Shown: piece after piece, positions 1 through 10,072 of the stretch
Numbering within the stretch: the first letter of the stretch is position 1
How the letters are laid out: each line of letters starts with the position of its first letter
DNA from: Oscheius onirici
Taxonomy: Eukaryota > Nematoda > Chromadorea > Rhabditida > Rhabditidae
Direction of reading: 5' to 3'
DNA: 64,000 bases
Assembly: GCA_932521025.1 (NCBI GenBank)
Contig: OW051472.1
Span: forward strand, 8,990,001-9,054,000
The notes under the pieces: model-generated
What the model saw: the letters and a program-made list of their open reading frames with translations, nothing else
Databases searched by the model: none
Told to the model about the DNA's origin: nothing
Position numbers and translations under genes: made by a program

Positions 1-594
1 GCCCTCTCTCTCTCTTTCTCTCAAAACATCTCTTGTATTTGAGCCAAGGTGCCAATTCTCTCACAGAACGAGCGGTCATTTGCTGATATTCCGCCCTCTC
101 TTGGGGGAATTATTCATTTCTCCAGTGCACTTTCCTCGACCATCTCCCCCAATCAATTGTCTCACTATGCTCATTCTGCTTGTGCCTCTCCCTTCTGGTA
201 AAGACTTTTCTCTTTTCAATTAGTTTTAAACGGCATCTGGTCGACTGATCATGCGGCCTGTTTTTATGCAATCTTCTGGTCTAAACAAACATCTTCGTCC
301 TATGTCTTTTTTCGCAAGACGACTCTCACACCGTATGAGCCGTTTGTTTACAACTATTCGAGCACCTGTCAGCCAAAATTACGACCTTAGTTACTCCCGT
401 CACAAATGGACCATGCTAACGACCACACACGAGAAAGAGAGTCAACAACATCCCCTCTCCGCATTTCATTTCGAAAGCTAAACCGTCTCGCTGCTTTGAA
501 ACTGTGCAGATGGATTGTTTTCGTTCCCCCTCTCTCCCCCACAAATCTCTTTCTTATCTTTTCCAGACTTTGTTCCCTAAAGAACATCTTTCAG
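1..594. other. No gene recognised; CT-rich left edge
   Basis: The first ~60 bases are a CT-rich simple repeat. The rest is pyrimidine-rich with no reading frame that continues across plausible splice sites. It probably holds intron sequence of the plus-strand gene whose last exons follow. Confidence 0.4.
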
Positions 595-1111
595 ATGTGC
601 TTCACGTCCGAGGCCACGCTCATTCCTACACAGATTCCAGCTGTAGAGATTGGGGACCTTGACAACCAGGTATGCTGCGCCAGTATCAGTAATTTCCGTT
701 AAACTATAGTCCATTTCCAAGCTTTAAAGGACTTTATTGGAGAGTCTTGCGACGAAGTCCATGCGCTCGAAATGCTAATGAGTTCACTAATAGTAACAAT
801 GCAAAATGTCAGTTTTGGATCCGCAAAAAAACAGAATTCCTAAATTTATTTGTCTTGCTGCCTATTGTTAGATAATCGTTGTTTTGCCGGCGAGAAATAA
901 ACGGACTGTTTTCTCGACATTTTTGCACTTATCGCTCAGATAACAATTCTTCTTGCGAAAACAACGTCTCAATTTTTTTTAGCCCGTCGTCCGAACTCGC
1001 CGCTACACTGATCAAGGAGGTCGCCGTCCCTCCCGTCCCATTCAATATCCGGCCTCGATTATCGATGAAGTCAAAGGCAAAGATGACGTTGTTCTAGTCA
1101 AGAATCTGTGA
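595..1111 (+). CDS. 3' exons of an unidentified gene (partial)
   Basis: Two exons can be read. The first starts after an acceptor ctttcag at 588-594 (a second possible acceptor ends at 566) and runs to a gtatgc donor at 670. The second starts at 983 after a T-rich acceptor and ends with TGA at 1109-1111. They join in phase 0 and give ...EIGDLDNQ then PVVRTRRY..., a basic, proline- and arginine-rich C-terminus of about 68 residues. No family is recognised. The rest of the gene must lie to the left of the window. The tail overlaps antisense with the end of the sugar-transporter gene at 1094-1111, so one of the two ends may be wrong. Confidence 0.35.
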
Positions 1112-2685
1112 TACCAAAGCTCCAATTTTTCTCTACTGGTAATTTTCCCCGGTCTCATATTTGATTTAAAGTAAATATGACTCACGAGAACTGTTCCAAA
1201 CAGACTGGATATGAGCAATAGAGCTCCAAATGCTACCGACATGATATCGGCCGAATCTGTCGTCATTTTCCCTTGCTCCGACTGTGATTTCTGAGAAAAG
1301 ACATTGTGAATGAGACGATAGCAGACAAACCGAAAGAATTTGGGCACTGAACGTGTCGACGAGATCGTCAGCTATAATTTTAGTGCTTAGGAAAATGAAA
1401 ATTGTAAAAATGTACCGGTGAAGGCATAAGAAGCAGCGGCAGCAGCTCCAATAGCAAATCCTTTCCAACTGGCTCTCGGTATTCCCTTTTTCTGATCAAT
1501 TTGGTCCTCGGCCTCGTGACATTCCTTCCGGATCATTTCCATTTCAGTCGTCGCCCCGTGGTAGAACATTAACGAGCTGCTGACTGTGAAAAAATTATGA
1601 TACAAAATTAAGTAAAAGCTACTTTTTTCCGTGTTGTCTTTTCCCTTGGCCTCTGCTCTTTTCGCCAGCTGATGTGGCGTCGTCGGTGTGAGTAAGAGGA
1701 CTGCCAGGAAGAGCAGCGTTGGAGCAACTGCAAAGATCTGTAGCCATACAAATCTGAACAGTTTTTTGTCTTTTATAGTTTAATTTGATACCTGTTCTCT
1801 CCGAGAGGAAGAATTTCCTCGGAGCCTAAGAGCAGCCCCAATAGAGTTCCAGTAGCCTGTGACACTTGCTGGAAAGTGCTCAAGAAGGCTCTGTGCTGGA
1901 CGGGAGAGATTTCGATGATGTAGAGAGGAAGAAGACAAAGAGACGAACCCGACTGGATGCCGACCAAAAAGCGGCCGACAATTAGAACAGCAGAGACTGC
2001 TGCGTCACCTGAGTAAAAATCTAGAAAAGTGAAAGAAAGTTTGATACCTCCACTGGTCACAACTTCAGCTAGAAAATGGACACCGCAGCCGACGACGGCA
2101 GAAATACAGGTGACGATCTGTGTCTTTTTCACTCCAAATTTGTTAGTCAGCCAGGGTGTCTAGATCGGATTTTGGTGGGAGATTATGAGTCAATTTACCA
2201 GTAGAAAACCCAATATTGTACCAGGATAGAAACTGCTCACGATGGTCGACCAGGCTGTCGACCAGGACGTCGAAGGAAGCCAACAGACATTGCAGTCTAA
2301 AGGATCAAATCGTTTTTAAGAGCTGTGGGAAAACATACGCTGACTATATTGATATCCAGCATTTGCTAGCTTATAAAAGGTAGAAACAGATGTGTTGACA
2401 TAGGTGATCTGAACGGCTAGATAATTTTAAGTTTTCAAAGCGGCTCATTTTTCGTGTAACCAACGTCATTTTTCAGCTTCATGATGTTCTACAAAGTTGT
2501 AGACCGCGATCTGTGCTACAAGTTTGCAAAACATGAAAAAACTGGAAAATGTCGTCTTCAACTTGAAAATAGCATTTTTTTAAAGGTTATAAGAGAAGAC
2601 AACAAACCTGGAAAGCAAACTGCCAGTTGGAGCAGAAGGATACAACAGCGGCAATTAGCAGCAGCCGTACGGGAGGACAGACCAT
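1094..2685 (-). CDS. SLC2 (GLUT)-type sugar transporter, C-terminally truncated
   Basis: Major facilitator superfamily sugar porter for the plasma membrane. The first exon (2685-2608) encodes MVCPPV and TM1. Later exons give the TM1-TM4 region, a TM4-5 stretch GRFLVGIQSGSSL followed by SPVQHRAFLSTFQQ, which matches the GLUT R-G-x-x-x-S-x-x-Q motif region, then TM6, the charged cytoplasmic loop (~1420-1560) and TM7-8. The frame stops at 1096-1094, soon after TM8, so TM9-12 and the PETKG-type end of the family are missing. Downstream minus-strand sequence does not resume the family. Introns are short; one holds the hairpin repeat at ~2470-2555. This may be a pseudogene or a divergent truncated form. 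The family is clear, the 3' end is not. Confidence 0.65.
2473..2555. repeat. Hairpin repeat (family H), diverged copy
   Basis: Contains a left arm around tgttctacaaagttgtag and a right arm around ctacaagtttgcaaaacatg, with the outer ttttcagctt / aaaaactggaaaatg arms. It shares its core with copies at ~7830, 10935, 15583, 40486 and 55975. It sits in an intron of the sugar-transporter gene. Confidence 0.6.
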
Positions 2686-4189
2686 TCAACGAGGGGTCTC
2701 AACCTGGAGATATTCTTCCAAGTGGTTTACAAGGGACGACGAATCAAAGTGACAATGAGAAGACCGGTCTTTTTGACAATGCTTACGTGGGTAAACGATC
2801 AAAGAGAGACTGATCTGGGTCGGTCAAGTTTATATAACTTGTCAGGGCAAGGACAATGGTCAGGTGGTTTCTATATTAGCCGGGAAGAAGAAGGAGTAAC
2901 TTTGGCGCGTCAAAAACAGAAACTGGATCAGATCCAGTCAATAGGATGACGTCACCGTTAGAAAAATCATCTACCGGAACTCTATTATGATGTTGACCCC
3001 ATCGACTTGTACAAGAGAGAGAGAGAGAGGAAGAGTGATAAAGCCAGCCGAAGAAAACAGGCCCCCAGCAATACACAGCACTCCTTGTCTGTGGCATCGA
3101 TTGTACAAAAGAGAGTATCTGTCACACACATAACTCTTATCGTAATTCAGAGAAACAAGATGGGCGAAAGTACATGTATCGATTGTGTATCGAGAGAGAT
3201 AAGGACTGGTCAGTCTGACTGAAGGGAGGCAACTGTTGATCAACGTTCCGAAAACTGTATCATGAAGCGGATCACATCTCGCGCTCAAGACCTTCCGGTT
3301 TTTTTTCTTGGATTCTCATATATGCCATCGGTAGCTCGACGGTGACGCCCAATGATATTCGGTGACGGAGAAAAAAAGGGCGAGAACTTTTGAAACAGCA
3401 GCTGATAGAACACTCTTTTAGATAAGGACAATGTCAAAACAGAAGACACTGTTTCTGGGAAATATAGGGGGCTTCAAGACTGTTTGTCGCGTTAGGGTCA
3501 CGCGTAGAGTTCGCTAAAGGAGAGAACAGAATGTGGACTGTTAGGGGAGTGGAGATCAAGGGTCGATGGGAAACGAAAATTGTTGCACTCAATGGGAAAC
3601 AACGTCCGGTTCGGGTATCATTACTCTTTGCAATGAATCATTCAATCCATTAATAGATTTGGTACAATTGCTCCCATTTCCGTCAGAGGGCATAGATTAA
3701 GGCAAATAGTCTCTCTTGACTGATTCGATCAAATGGTTTGGCAAATTCCATGGCTATTTCTGTCTCTCGCGTTTGACCCCTCTCTCTTCGACAAATGTTG
3801 CTCCTCCCGGGTAGCATTTCAAAGATCGACGTGGTGTAAACTGCTCAAGGGGGAATTGACCCGGAACTGAGAGCAGAAGAGAAAGAACAAAAACCGTACT
3901 TTTTTATTGCCAAATATGTGCTCACAACGTGTGGAATGTTAAAATGGGGGACAATTAAAGTCCATCAAAGTGTGTACTAGGGACCCGATTGCCTGAATAT
4001 ACGACAGACTCGGCTCGAAACCCGTCTCTCTTTCCAGAACAGTGAAATCACTCGAATATTGGTCTAGATGAACGACTCGTGACCAAGACAGGACAGTTGA
4101 TCGGCGGAGGAGGCATCTCTTTCACTACCGGGGCCATGATGTTCGCTGCAAAAATAACTGTATAGTCTTACGAAAAATAACTGTATAGT
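2686..4189. other. Intergenic, no gene recognised
   Basis: Upstream of the sugar-transporter start. It has a short GA microsatellite near 3015-3035 and, at 4149-4192, two tandem copies of a ~24-base unit (aaaaataactgtatagtctt). Open frames here are short and do not link through splice sites. Confidence 0.5.
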
Positions 4190-4565
4190 CTTTCACCTTA
4201 CGTATTTTTATTTGACGAGAAATTGCGTACGCGCGAACAAAGCAATTTATTTGATCTTCTACTGTATTTTTTTTTGTACGCAATTTAGCGTAACCACAAG
4301 GACAAGGACGCAAGATGAAATTTTGGTAACATGGTTTGTTCCCAAAATGATAATAATACCGTACCCGTCGTTTTGATTTAGCACACAAAATATTGGGCAT
4401 AGCTTTTTGTCAAATCACCTTGTGCGCTCTTTGGTACGCAAATTTGCGTACGAAAAATGTAGTAAATTAATTTATTCGCAATAATCAAAATTGTGGTAGA
4501 AATTCGAGTAAAATGGCTTCTCCGCGCGTACGCAATTTCTCGTCAATTAAAAATATGCAATGTGA
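4190..4565. repeat. Inverted-repeat element with GTACGCAATTT arms
   Basis: Perfect 24-base inverted arms lie at 4212-4235 and 4523-4546 (ttgacgagaaattgcgtacg... and its complement), inside a ~375-base unit. Similarity extends outward (cgtatttttattt versus aaaaatatgcaa). An inner pair of gtacgcaattt motifs suggests a second inverted repeat. A related, smaller copy lies at ~15990-16106. The structure is that of a foldback or MITE-type element. Confidence 0.7.
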
Positions 4566-4708
4566 AGATTCGGCAAGCGCTATAGTAAGCCAAGATTGGA
4601 GTTCAACTGTATAACTTTGCCTGAGTATCCAAGTCAAATTTTGGCTGCGTATCAAAGCTGAGTATCAAATGTTTGAGTGCAAAGTCGGAAAAAATGGATA
4701 AAGTACTC

Positions 4709-6913
4709 TCAGAACTCACTCTTTGTGATGGTAGTACTGCTCTCGGAATCACAAGACTGGGAAGAGGTTCTTCTCGAGGAGTTGGTAGTTCCTGTCAAAA
4801 GTTGTGAAGACGTGCTTCCGCTCGTTTCCATGACCGATGAACTCGGAGTTAGGCCCTGGGGAGGAGTTGTGTGGCACTGAGAATTTGAACAGAGTCTGAA
4901 CCGGAACTTACAGGCTCTTCTGGAATTCCGGGCTGTGACTCTACAGTAGTCTGTCGTCTCAGAATCTTCCTCGACGACATCCGATGCTTCCGCAAAGCCT
5001 GATAGTAGCCATCTCGAACGGATGAGAACATAAGCGTCACGAGGGAAGACCAGGCGGCTACAGTATCTGCTGGCTAAACTTTTCGTATATTTTCTTTAAA
5101 AAAATGGTAACCTGATGATTTGCCATATCAAGAATGACCCCCTCTACCGTAATGGCGTCAGCGATTGCCACCCAAAAGTCGGGTTTCCAGCCAAACTGTT
5201 TCAAATCCTGTAGTTTCTTTTTTTATCAGCTTTTAAAAGTAAACTTACCACGTGTTCCTCTCCATAAGTCCGTGAAATTTGGGAGATGTAATCGGGATCG
5301 TATATCTAAAAAAATATCTATAAAAAAGTTCAAACGTATATCAAAAAAAGTTTCTTTTGTTTGCACTATTTCCTTGTATAAATAGAGTGCGCATTTGTGT
5401 GGGGAATATCTACTGATATGGCCCTTACTGCGGATCCTGGTGCTTGCATTGTTTGCGTCAATTTTTAGCTTTACAATATTCTATTTCCAAGTCCCCGCCG
5501 TCGGTGGTCTTTCCAGCCACCAGCTCGCCAATTTGGGCAAAGAACGAGTAGCTTTCAAGATCAAGTCGTCCAATAATACGGAATATCGGATCAAACCCGT
5601 GTTTAGGTTTGTCGAGCCCGGACAGGCGACTACCATCAACATTGTTCAAAAGGCCGGACCGCCAAAGGAGGACAAAGCAGTCAGTAAGTTCCCTGCCCAA
5701 ACAAAATTATCTAGTTTTAATCCATTTTGCCCCCTGCCCGCCCGGAATCACCGATCCGAATGCAGCCTTCAATGGAAGTACGCCCGTAGGATCCATTACG
5801 AACCCCCCTATCAGCATCCTAAACTATAGATAAATTCTTGTAGACGTCAGTCTTTTTTTGGAAATATTTACCTTTGCTACGACATCTTCGATCAAATCCT
5901 TCAGTCGGACACTCATCTGTGAGGATCTTTCCTTGCCCAAGGCATAGACGTAGTTCTGGAAGTCGGCTCTCTTCTCGAATATCCGTTGCAGAACCTAAAC
6001 TTTTTTTTTGGTATTTTAATTAGTTTGATTAGCTTATTTTCGTCACGAAAACTTTTAAGGACTGCTCGACAAACTAAATTTACCTTGTTGCCTAGCTCTG
6101 AATGCGGATTCTCGAAGCACTGAGTGATAATCTCTCTGCTCTGTGGACTGATAGGATGACTGACATCTCTTTTAACTGATTTTGTCCTGGTTATTCCGTT
6201 TGAACTTCTGAAAAAATATAATTCTTTGAGGCCACAAAATCCCCCTTATCCTTCAACGGAATTGTGACAAGCCCAGGCCTCCTGGGGAAAGAACACCGCG
6301 AACAAGTCTGAAGGCGGCTTGATTCCTTCCCCAAAATTACATTCTGGCCCCATTTTGATCGGGTTATAAATCTCATCGAATCTGGTTTACTGTGGCTCTT
6401 TCTATCTCTGAGATTGAACCCCGGGTCTCTTCCCCAGGGTCTCCCAGTTGTCGACTTGCTGACGTCAAACGGCGAATAATAGTCGAATCGCGGGAGCCCG
6501 GGACACTTTTTGACTCTCTTCAGGAATAAAAGAGTGGCAGTATCAGATTTGGCGAAAAATCTTAAATCTGTCTCGAACAGTTATCAATACTGAAGAATTT
6601 CGGTGCTTTTCACAAAGATGGTTTAAAATTTCTGTGGGTTTCAACAGGAAAGAGCCTTTTAGAAACTCACGTCGTCTTGGTCGAATCTCTCGGAATCAGC
6701 TTCGGTTTATCTCGTATTGAGCCGGTCGACTTGGCTCTCTGCTTACTTCCCAGCTCTACCATCGACTTACTTTTCGAAAAGGTCTCGCCTTCTTTCTGAA
6801 AGGATTCATTAGAAAAAAGTGGAAACAAGACGAACCGTCGGTTTGACTTCCTTATACCGGATGGTCATAGAGTCTGCCCGTTGCCGTATCTTTGAACTAT
6901 TAGAGTTGCCCAT
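4709..6913 (-). CDS. Globin with N-myristoylation signal (nematode glb family)
   Basis: Heme-binding globin of the divergent nematode GLB family; likely oxygen or redox sensing rather than transport. Eight exons join in frame: 6913-6836, 6795-6671, 6207-6084, 5994-5872, 5305-5249, 5207-5112, 5073-4912 and 4876-4709, about 310 aa. The start MGNSNSS is a classic N-myristoylation signal, seen in several membrane-bound nematode globins. A ~65-residue basic Ser/Lys extension precedes the globin fold. The fold includes RTYGEEHV (candidate proximal F8 His), GWKPDFW, and the G-H helix segment AWSSLVTLMFSSVRDGYY. A Ser/Thr-rich tail follows. The start is supported by a tttttttccag acceptor 6 bases upstream, consistent with trans-splicing. 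An MSP-domain gene lies antisense inside the intron between 5872 and 5305. Confidence 0.88.
5418..5833 (+). CDS. Small sperm-specific MSP-domain protein (SSP type)
   Basis: Three exons: 5418-5439, 5492-5683 and 5715-5833, giving 110 aa, the usual length of small sperm-specific MSP-domain proteins. The start MALTADP is shared by this family. Family marks in order are VPAVGG, FKIKSSNN, YRIKPVF, a VEPGQ turn and AGPPKEDK, with a C-terminus ending NPPISILNY. MSP-type domains are immunoglobulin-like beta sandwiches found in nematode amoeboid sperm. The first exon holds only 22 coding bases and the second intron is only 31 nt. The gene is nested in a globin intron on the opposite strand. The frame is intact with no stop, so it is probably functional. 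Confidence 0.9.
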
Positions 6914-8621
6914 GGTCAACTGGAAAAAAAGGTCAAATAGCGAAGAAGGGAATGTGCTCAGTGCAGTGGAAATGTTCGAGGTGAATAATGGAAGAAGAGA
7001 GACAAAACTTGGCGCAGACAAACAAATTTGGTGATCGCTTTCGGATGATCGCCGACGGCTATTTGTGTGAGAAACCGAGAAGCGGGGTACGTCACGCTCG
7101 CATAATTAGCGAGAACTTTTCTTCTTCTTCAAGAGGCCAATAATTATTCTCCCTCTCTCTGTTATTAGATCCTTCAAATTGTGTAAGGCCCGGAGACTGG
7201 AAACTCAAGGAAGAAAAAGATGATAGATAGAGCAGTGTAGCGTTTGGACACAATTTTATGGGTACTTGAGTTGAGGCGTGGCGGCATAACACACTGCGGC
7301 TGGAGGAAAATGTGAAAAAGATGAGACGTTTTAGGCCACAAAATCCCCTCAACATAATCCCGGCGTCAGCTGCCGAAGCTTGAAAAATCGACACTGAAAT
7401 CAGTGGACAGGCGCAAGATTAATGTAGCAGGTAGGCGAGAACAACAGGTAAAGGAGGGGGATCATGTGGAGCGAAAAAGTGTGGATACTTCTCAGGAACA
7501 ATTTGGGAATAATGAGGCGGAATAAGTGTGTTCTCGTTACGTCATCTGTTGTCGAAGCTCATTTCATCACTAATCTTCTTCTGATTGTCCTTGAGGAAGT
7601 TATGAGGGAGATAAAAATAGGAGGAAGGAGGGGATGGCAACTGGCTCCCGATAGGTGAACGGATGTGAGGAGGCTTTTGGGACTTGCGACGAACAACTGA
7701 CGAGACGAAAAAACAAGGTGTGTGCTCATGATCGAGGGCAAGAGCCACAAGAAGCAAGACTTTCGAAAATTAGCTTCTACTGGATCCCCCTTCTTTTTTA
7801 GGCCGAAGAGAGTATTTTCCAGCTTTCAGATATTCTGAATAGTTGTAGCCCTTGATCTAAAGTACAACTTTTCAGAACATCGGAAAGTTGAAAATTGTCG
7901 TCTTCGAATCGAAAAAGTGGAGTTCAATGGATACCTCTCGTGCCTTTTGGACTGAATGGGATCTGTTCATTCCAAATATGAAGCTGCCGTTTTTTAAATA
8001 TTCTACCATGAATACACAGCCAATTGTCAAAGTTGGATTGGCATAAACGGGTCCCGAAGCGATTGAAAAACGGTTATGGTATAGCCGTCTTCGGATGAAC
8101 TCTAGAAGACCAAAATCGCATTAAAAACAATATTTGCTTGAAGCAGTAAAAAGTCTCAAAAGAGAGAAAGTCACATAATCTTCGGGCTTCGGCTCTCTCG
8201 GCGGAAGTGAACCGACTACCGACTTTACACCGCTCCTTGGCTCTATTAGAAATGGCTGGCTGCTGACCTATTATTCGCTCGTTTCCAGATGCAAATGTCT
8301 GATTACTGATTTGTGGTCCAGATGGCCATTTCGGGTACAGTATGCCTCTGTTTCAACAATATTTCCTTCTAGAGCAAAAATAGATGCGGGGCGAAGACCG
8401 TCAAGAATCCACGCTTGAATGGATTAAACAGCTTCCGTGCAGGATGAAGTTTTTTTTCTCGGGAAAAGGGAACAACAAACGCTTCGGCAGAGGCGTCGTA
8501 TTACGAGTTGACCCCCGTGGGAAGAAGATTCAATTGTGGCATTGTGGCATAAACGAGGCTGTTTATTAAAGAAAACACAACAATACAAAAAGAACAGAAA
8601 CTTTGTCTATTTCGTTACGAG
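6914..8621. other. Intergenic; diverged hairpin repeat inside
   Basis: Upstream of the globin gene. No conserved coding sequence is seen. A diverged copy of hairpin family H lies at ~7830-7905 (agttgtagccc ... acttttcagaacatcgg). A weak in-frame stretch at 8384-8569 has no support as a gene. Confidence 0.5.
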
Positions 8622-8961
8622 ATGGATAAGTTTCGGGAAATTATGTTGCCCAATAGTAGAAACTTCCTTACAGAGCAAAATAAAAAGTTTTTTATTGCCA
8701 TGCTATTACAATCTGTCAAAAATGGTATAAATATCGAAAAGAAAAATATCGCGAATCTCGACTCTAGAAAAATGTCCTCGAATGTTATTGTTCGGCGCCA
8801 GGTATTACAATTTCAGTAGAATCTATTTTTTTCAGTTAGTGAAGGATGCTACGGAGCTACTGACCGCAATTAAGAATAGAGGCTTCATTTTTGTTCACAT
8901 GACGGCCACAATGGATTTCGGCACAGGAGAGGATAGCGTTATTCTGAGTGCTCAGCAGTAA
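8622..8961 (+). CDS. Small hypothetical protein, 101 aa
   Basis: Two exons, 8622-8801 and 8836-8961, join in phase 0 across a 34-nt intron (gtattac...tttttttcag) and end in TAA. The start is MDKFREIMLPN. The protein is mixed charged/hydrophobic with no signal peptide or membrane segment and no family I recognise. Support is only the clean splice pair and frame continuity. Upstream exons cannot be excluded. Confidence 0.4.
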
Positions 8962-10072
8962 AGCGAGTCGAGTGAGAGCTGCTATCCTACCGATGATCTG
9001 AAAACGATCCATAGTAGAGATTTCCTCTTTGAAGAGGACATCCAGATGCAGACAAAACTGGCGGTTTCAGAGCATGAGATGTCGGAAACATGTAGCCTGT
9101 CGCGTAAGGACACGATTCGTGCTTTTCGACACAAAAATACAGTCAAGGAATAAAGATACTACGGTTACTGTCCAGTTGAGCCAGAGCGTAACCCGCCACA
9201 CAGTTTTTGGCAAAGTAGAAGAAGCTGTTTGAGAAAAAGGTCCTGTCCATCATGTAGATTGACTTGTCTATACTGTAGTTGGACTGGGAATACTGTTTGA
9301 AAACCGACCACAATCAGAGAATAATGGGTCCAGAATAGTTTTTGGCAGTTGGGCAAATCGTCAAACTGGTCATAACTTTTGAAAAGATGAGGCTAGAAAG
9401 GTTTTTCAAAAAAAGAAATGCTGCTTGAACAAATCCCTATCCGGCACAGAGCTGCCACCTTGTTTTTTATTCATAGTGGACCGAAATAACCTCTAAAAGT
9501 TGTGGGGGATTTTTCTTCATAACTTTTGAAAAAAAGCAGTTAAATAGATTTTTCAAAAAAAGAAATGATGCCAAAGCAATGGGCTTTAAGGCTTGCACAA
9601 TCCGATCTTTGGGTAATACTGTTTGGAAACCGACCAGGCCGAATTCCTGTTACTTTTGGAAAAAGATTCTGTAGAGTAAGACTTGTTCATCCTGTGTCAG
9701 CCACAGATACCACAGAGGTTTATTAGCTTTGATAGATTCTGAAACTATTCGTCTGAATAAAATTTAGTTTCAGAACCTAGTTTGGAGCCCCCTCAATAAG
9801 TAAATCGAATCCCAGCGCTTTTCTCTCGATTTTTAACCCAGGCTTCGCGTCTCATCGAAAACACGCAAATCACTTTTCACTCTCACGGCAGTAAACCTCA
9901 TTTTTTAATTTGAATAACATAAAATGCCTTTTATGTTCATCTCAAAGAATACTTGTGAATGAAAGAGCTGTACTCCTTTTTCCTAACTAAGCACTTCAAT
10001 TTTCCCAGATACTCACTCTCTCCAAGCATTCTACGACAGTTTTCGAAATTTAGGATTCGCGTCTCTTCTCCC
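8962..10072. other. Intergenic with diverged internal duplication
   Basis: A ~60-base segment around 9366-9425 (cataacttttgaaaagatgag...tttttcaaaaaaagaaatg) recurs at ~9518-9570, and actgtttgaaaaccgacca (~9290) recurs at ~9617, so part of this region is an old direct duplication with a ~150-330-base period. No gene is seen. An acceptor at ~10009 may belong to 5' sequence of the next gene. Confidence 0.5.

Noticed and set aside
2481-2813. 110-residue plus-strand frame
   Set aside because: It overlaps antisense with the first exon and intron of the sugar transporter, and its first part is the hairpin repeat.
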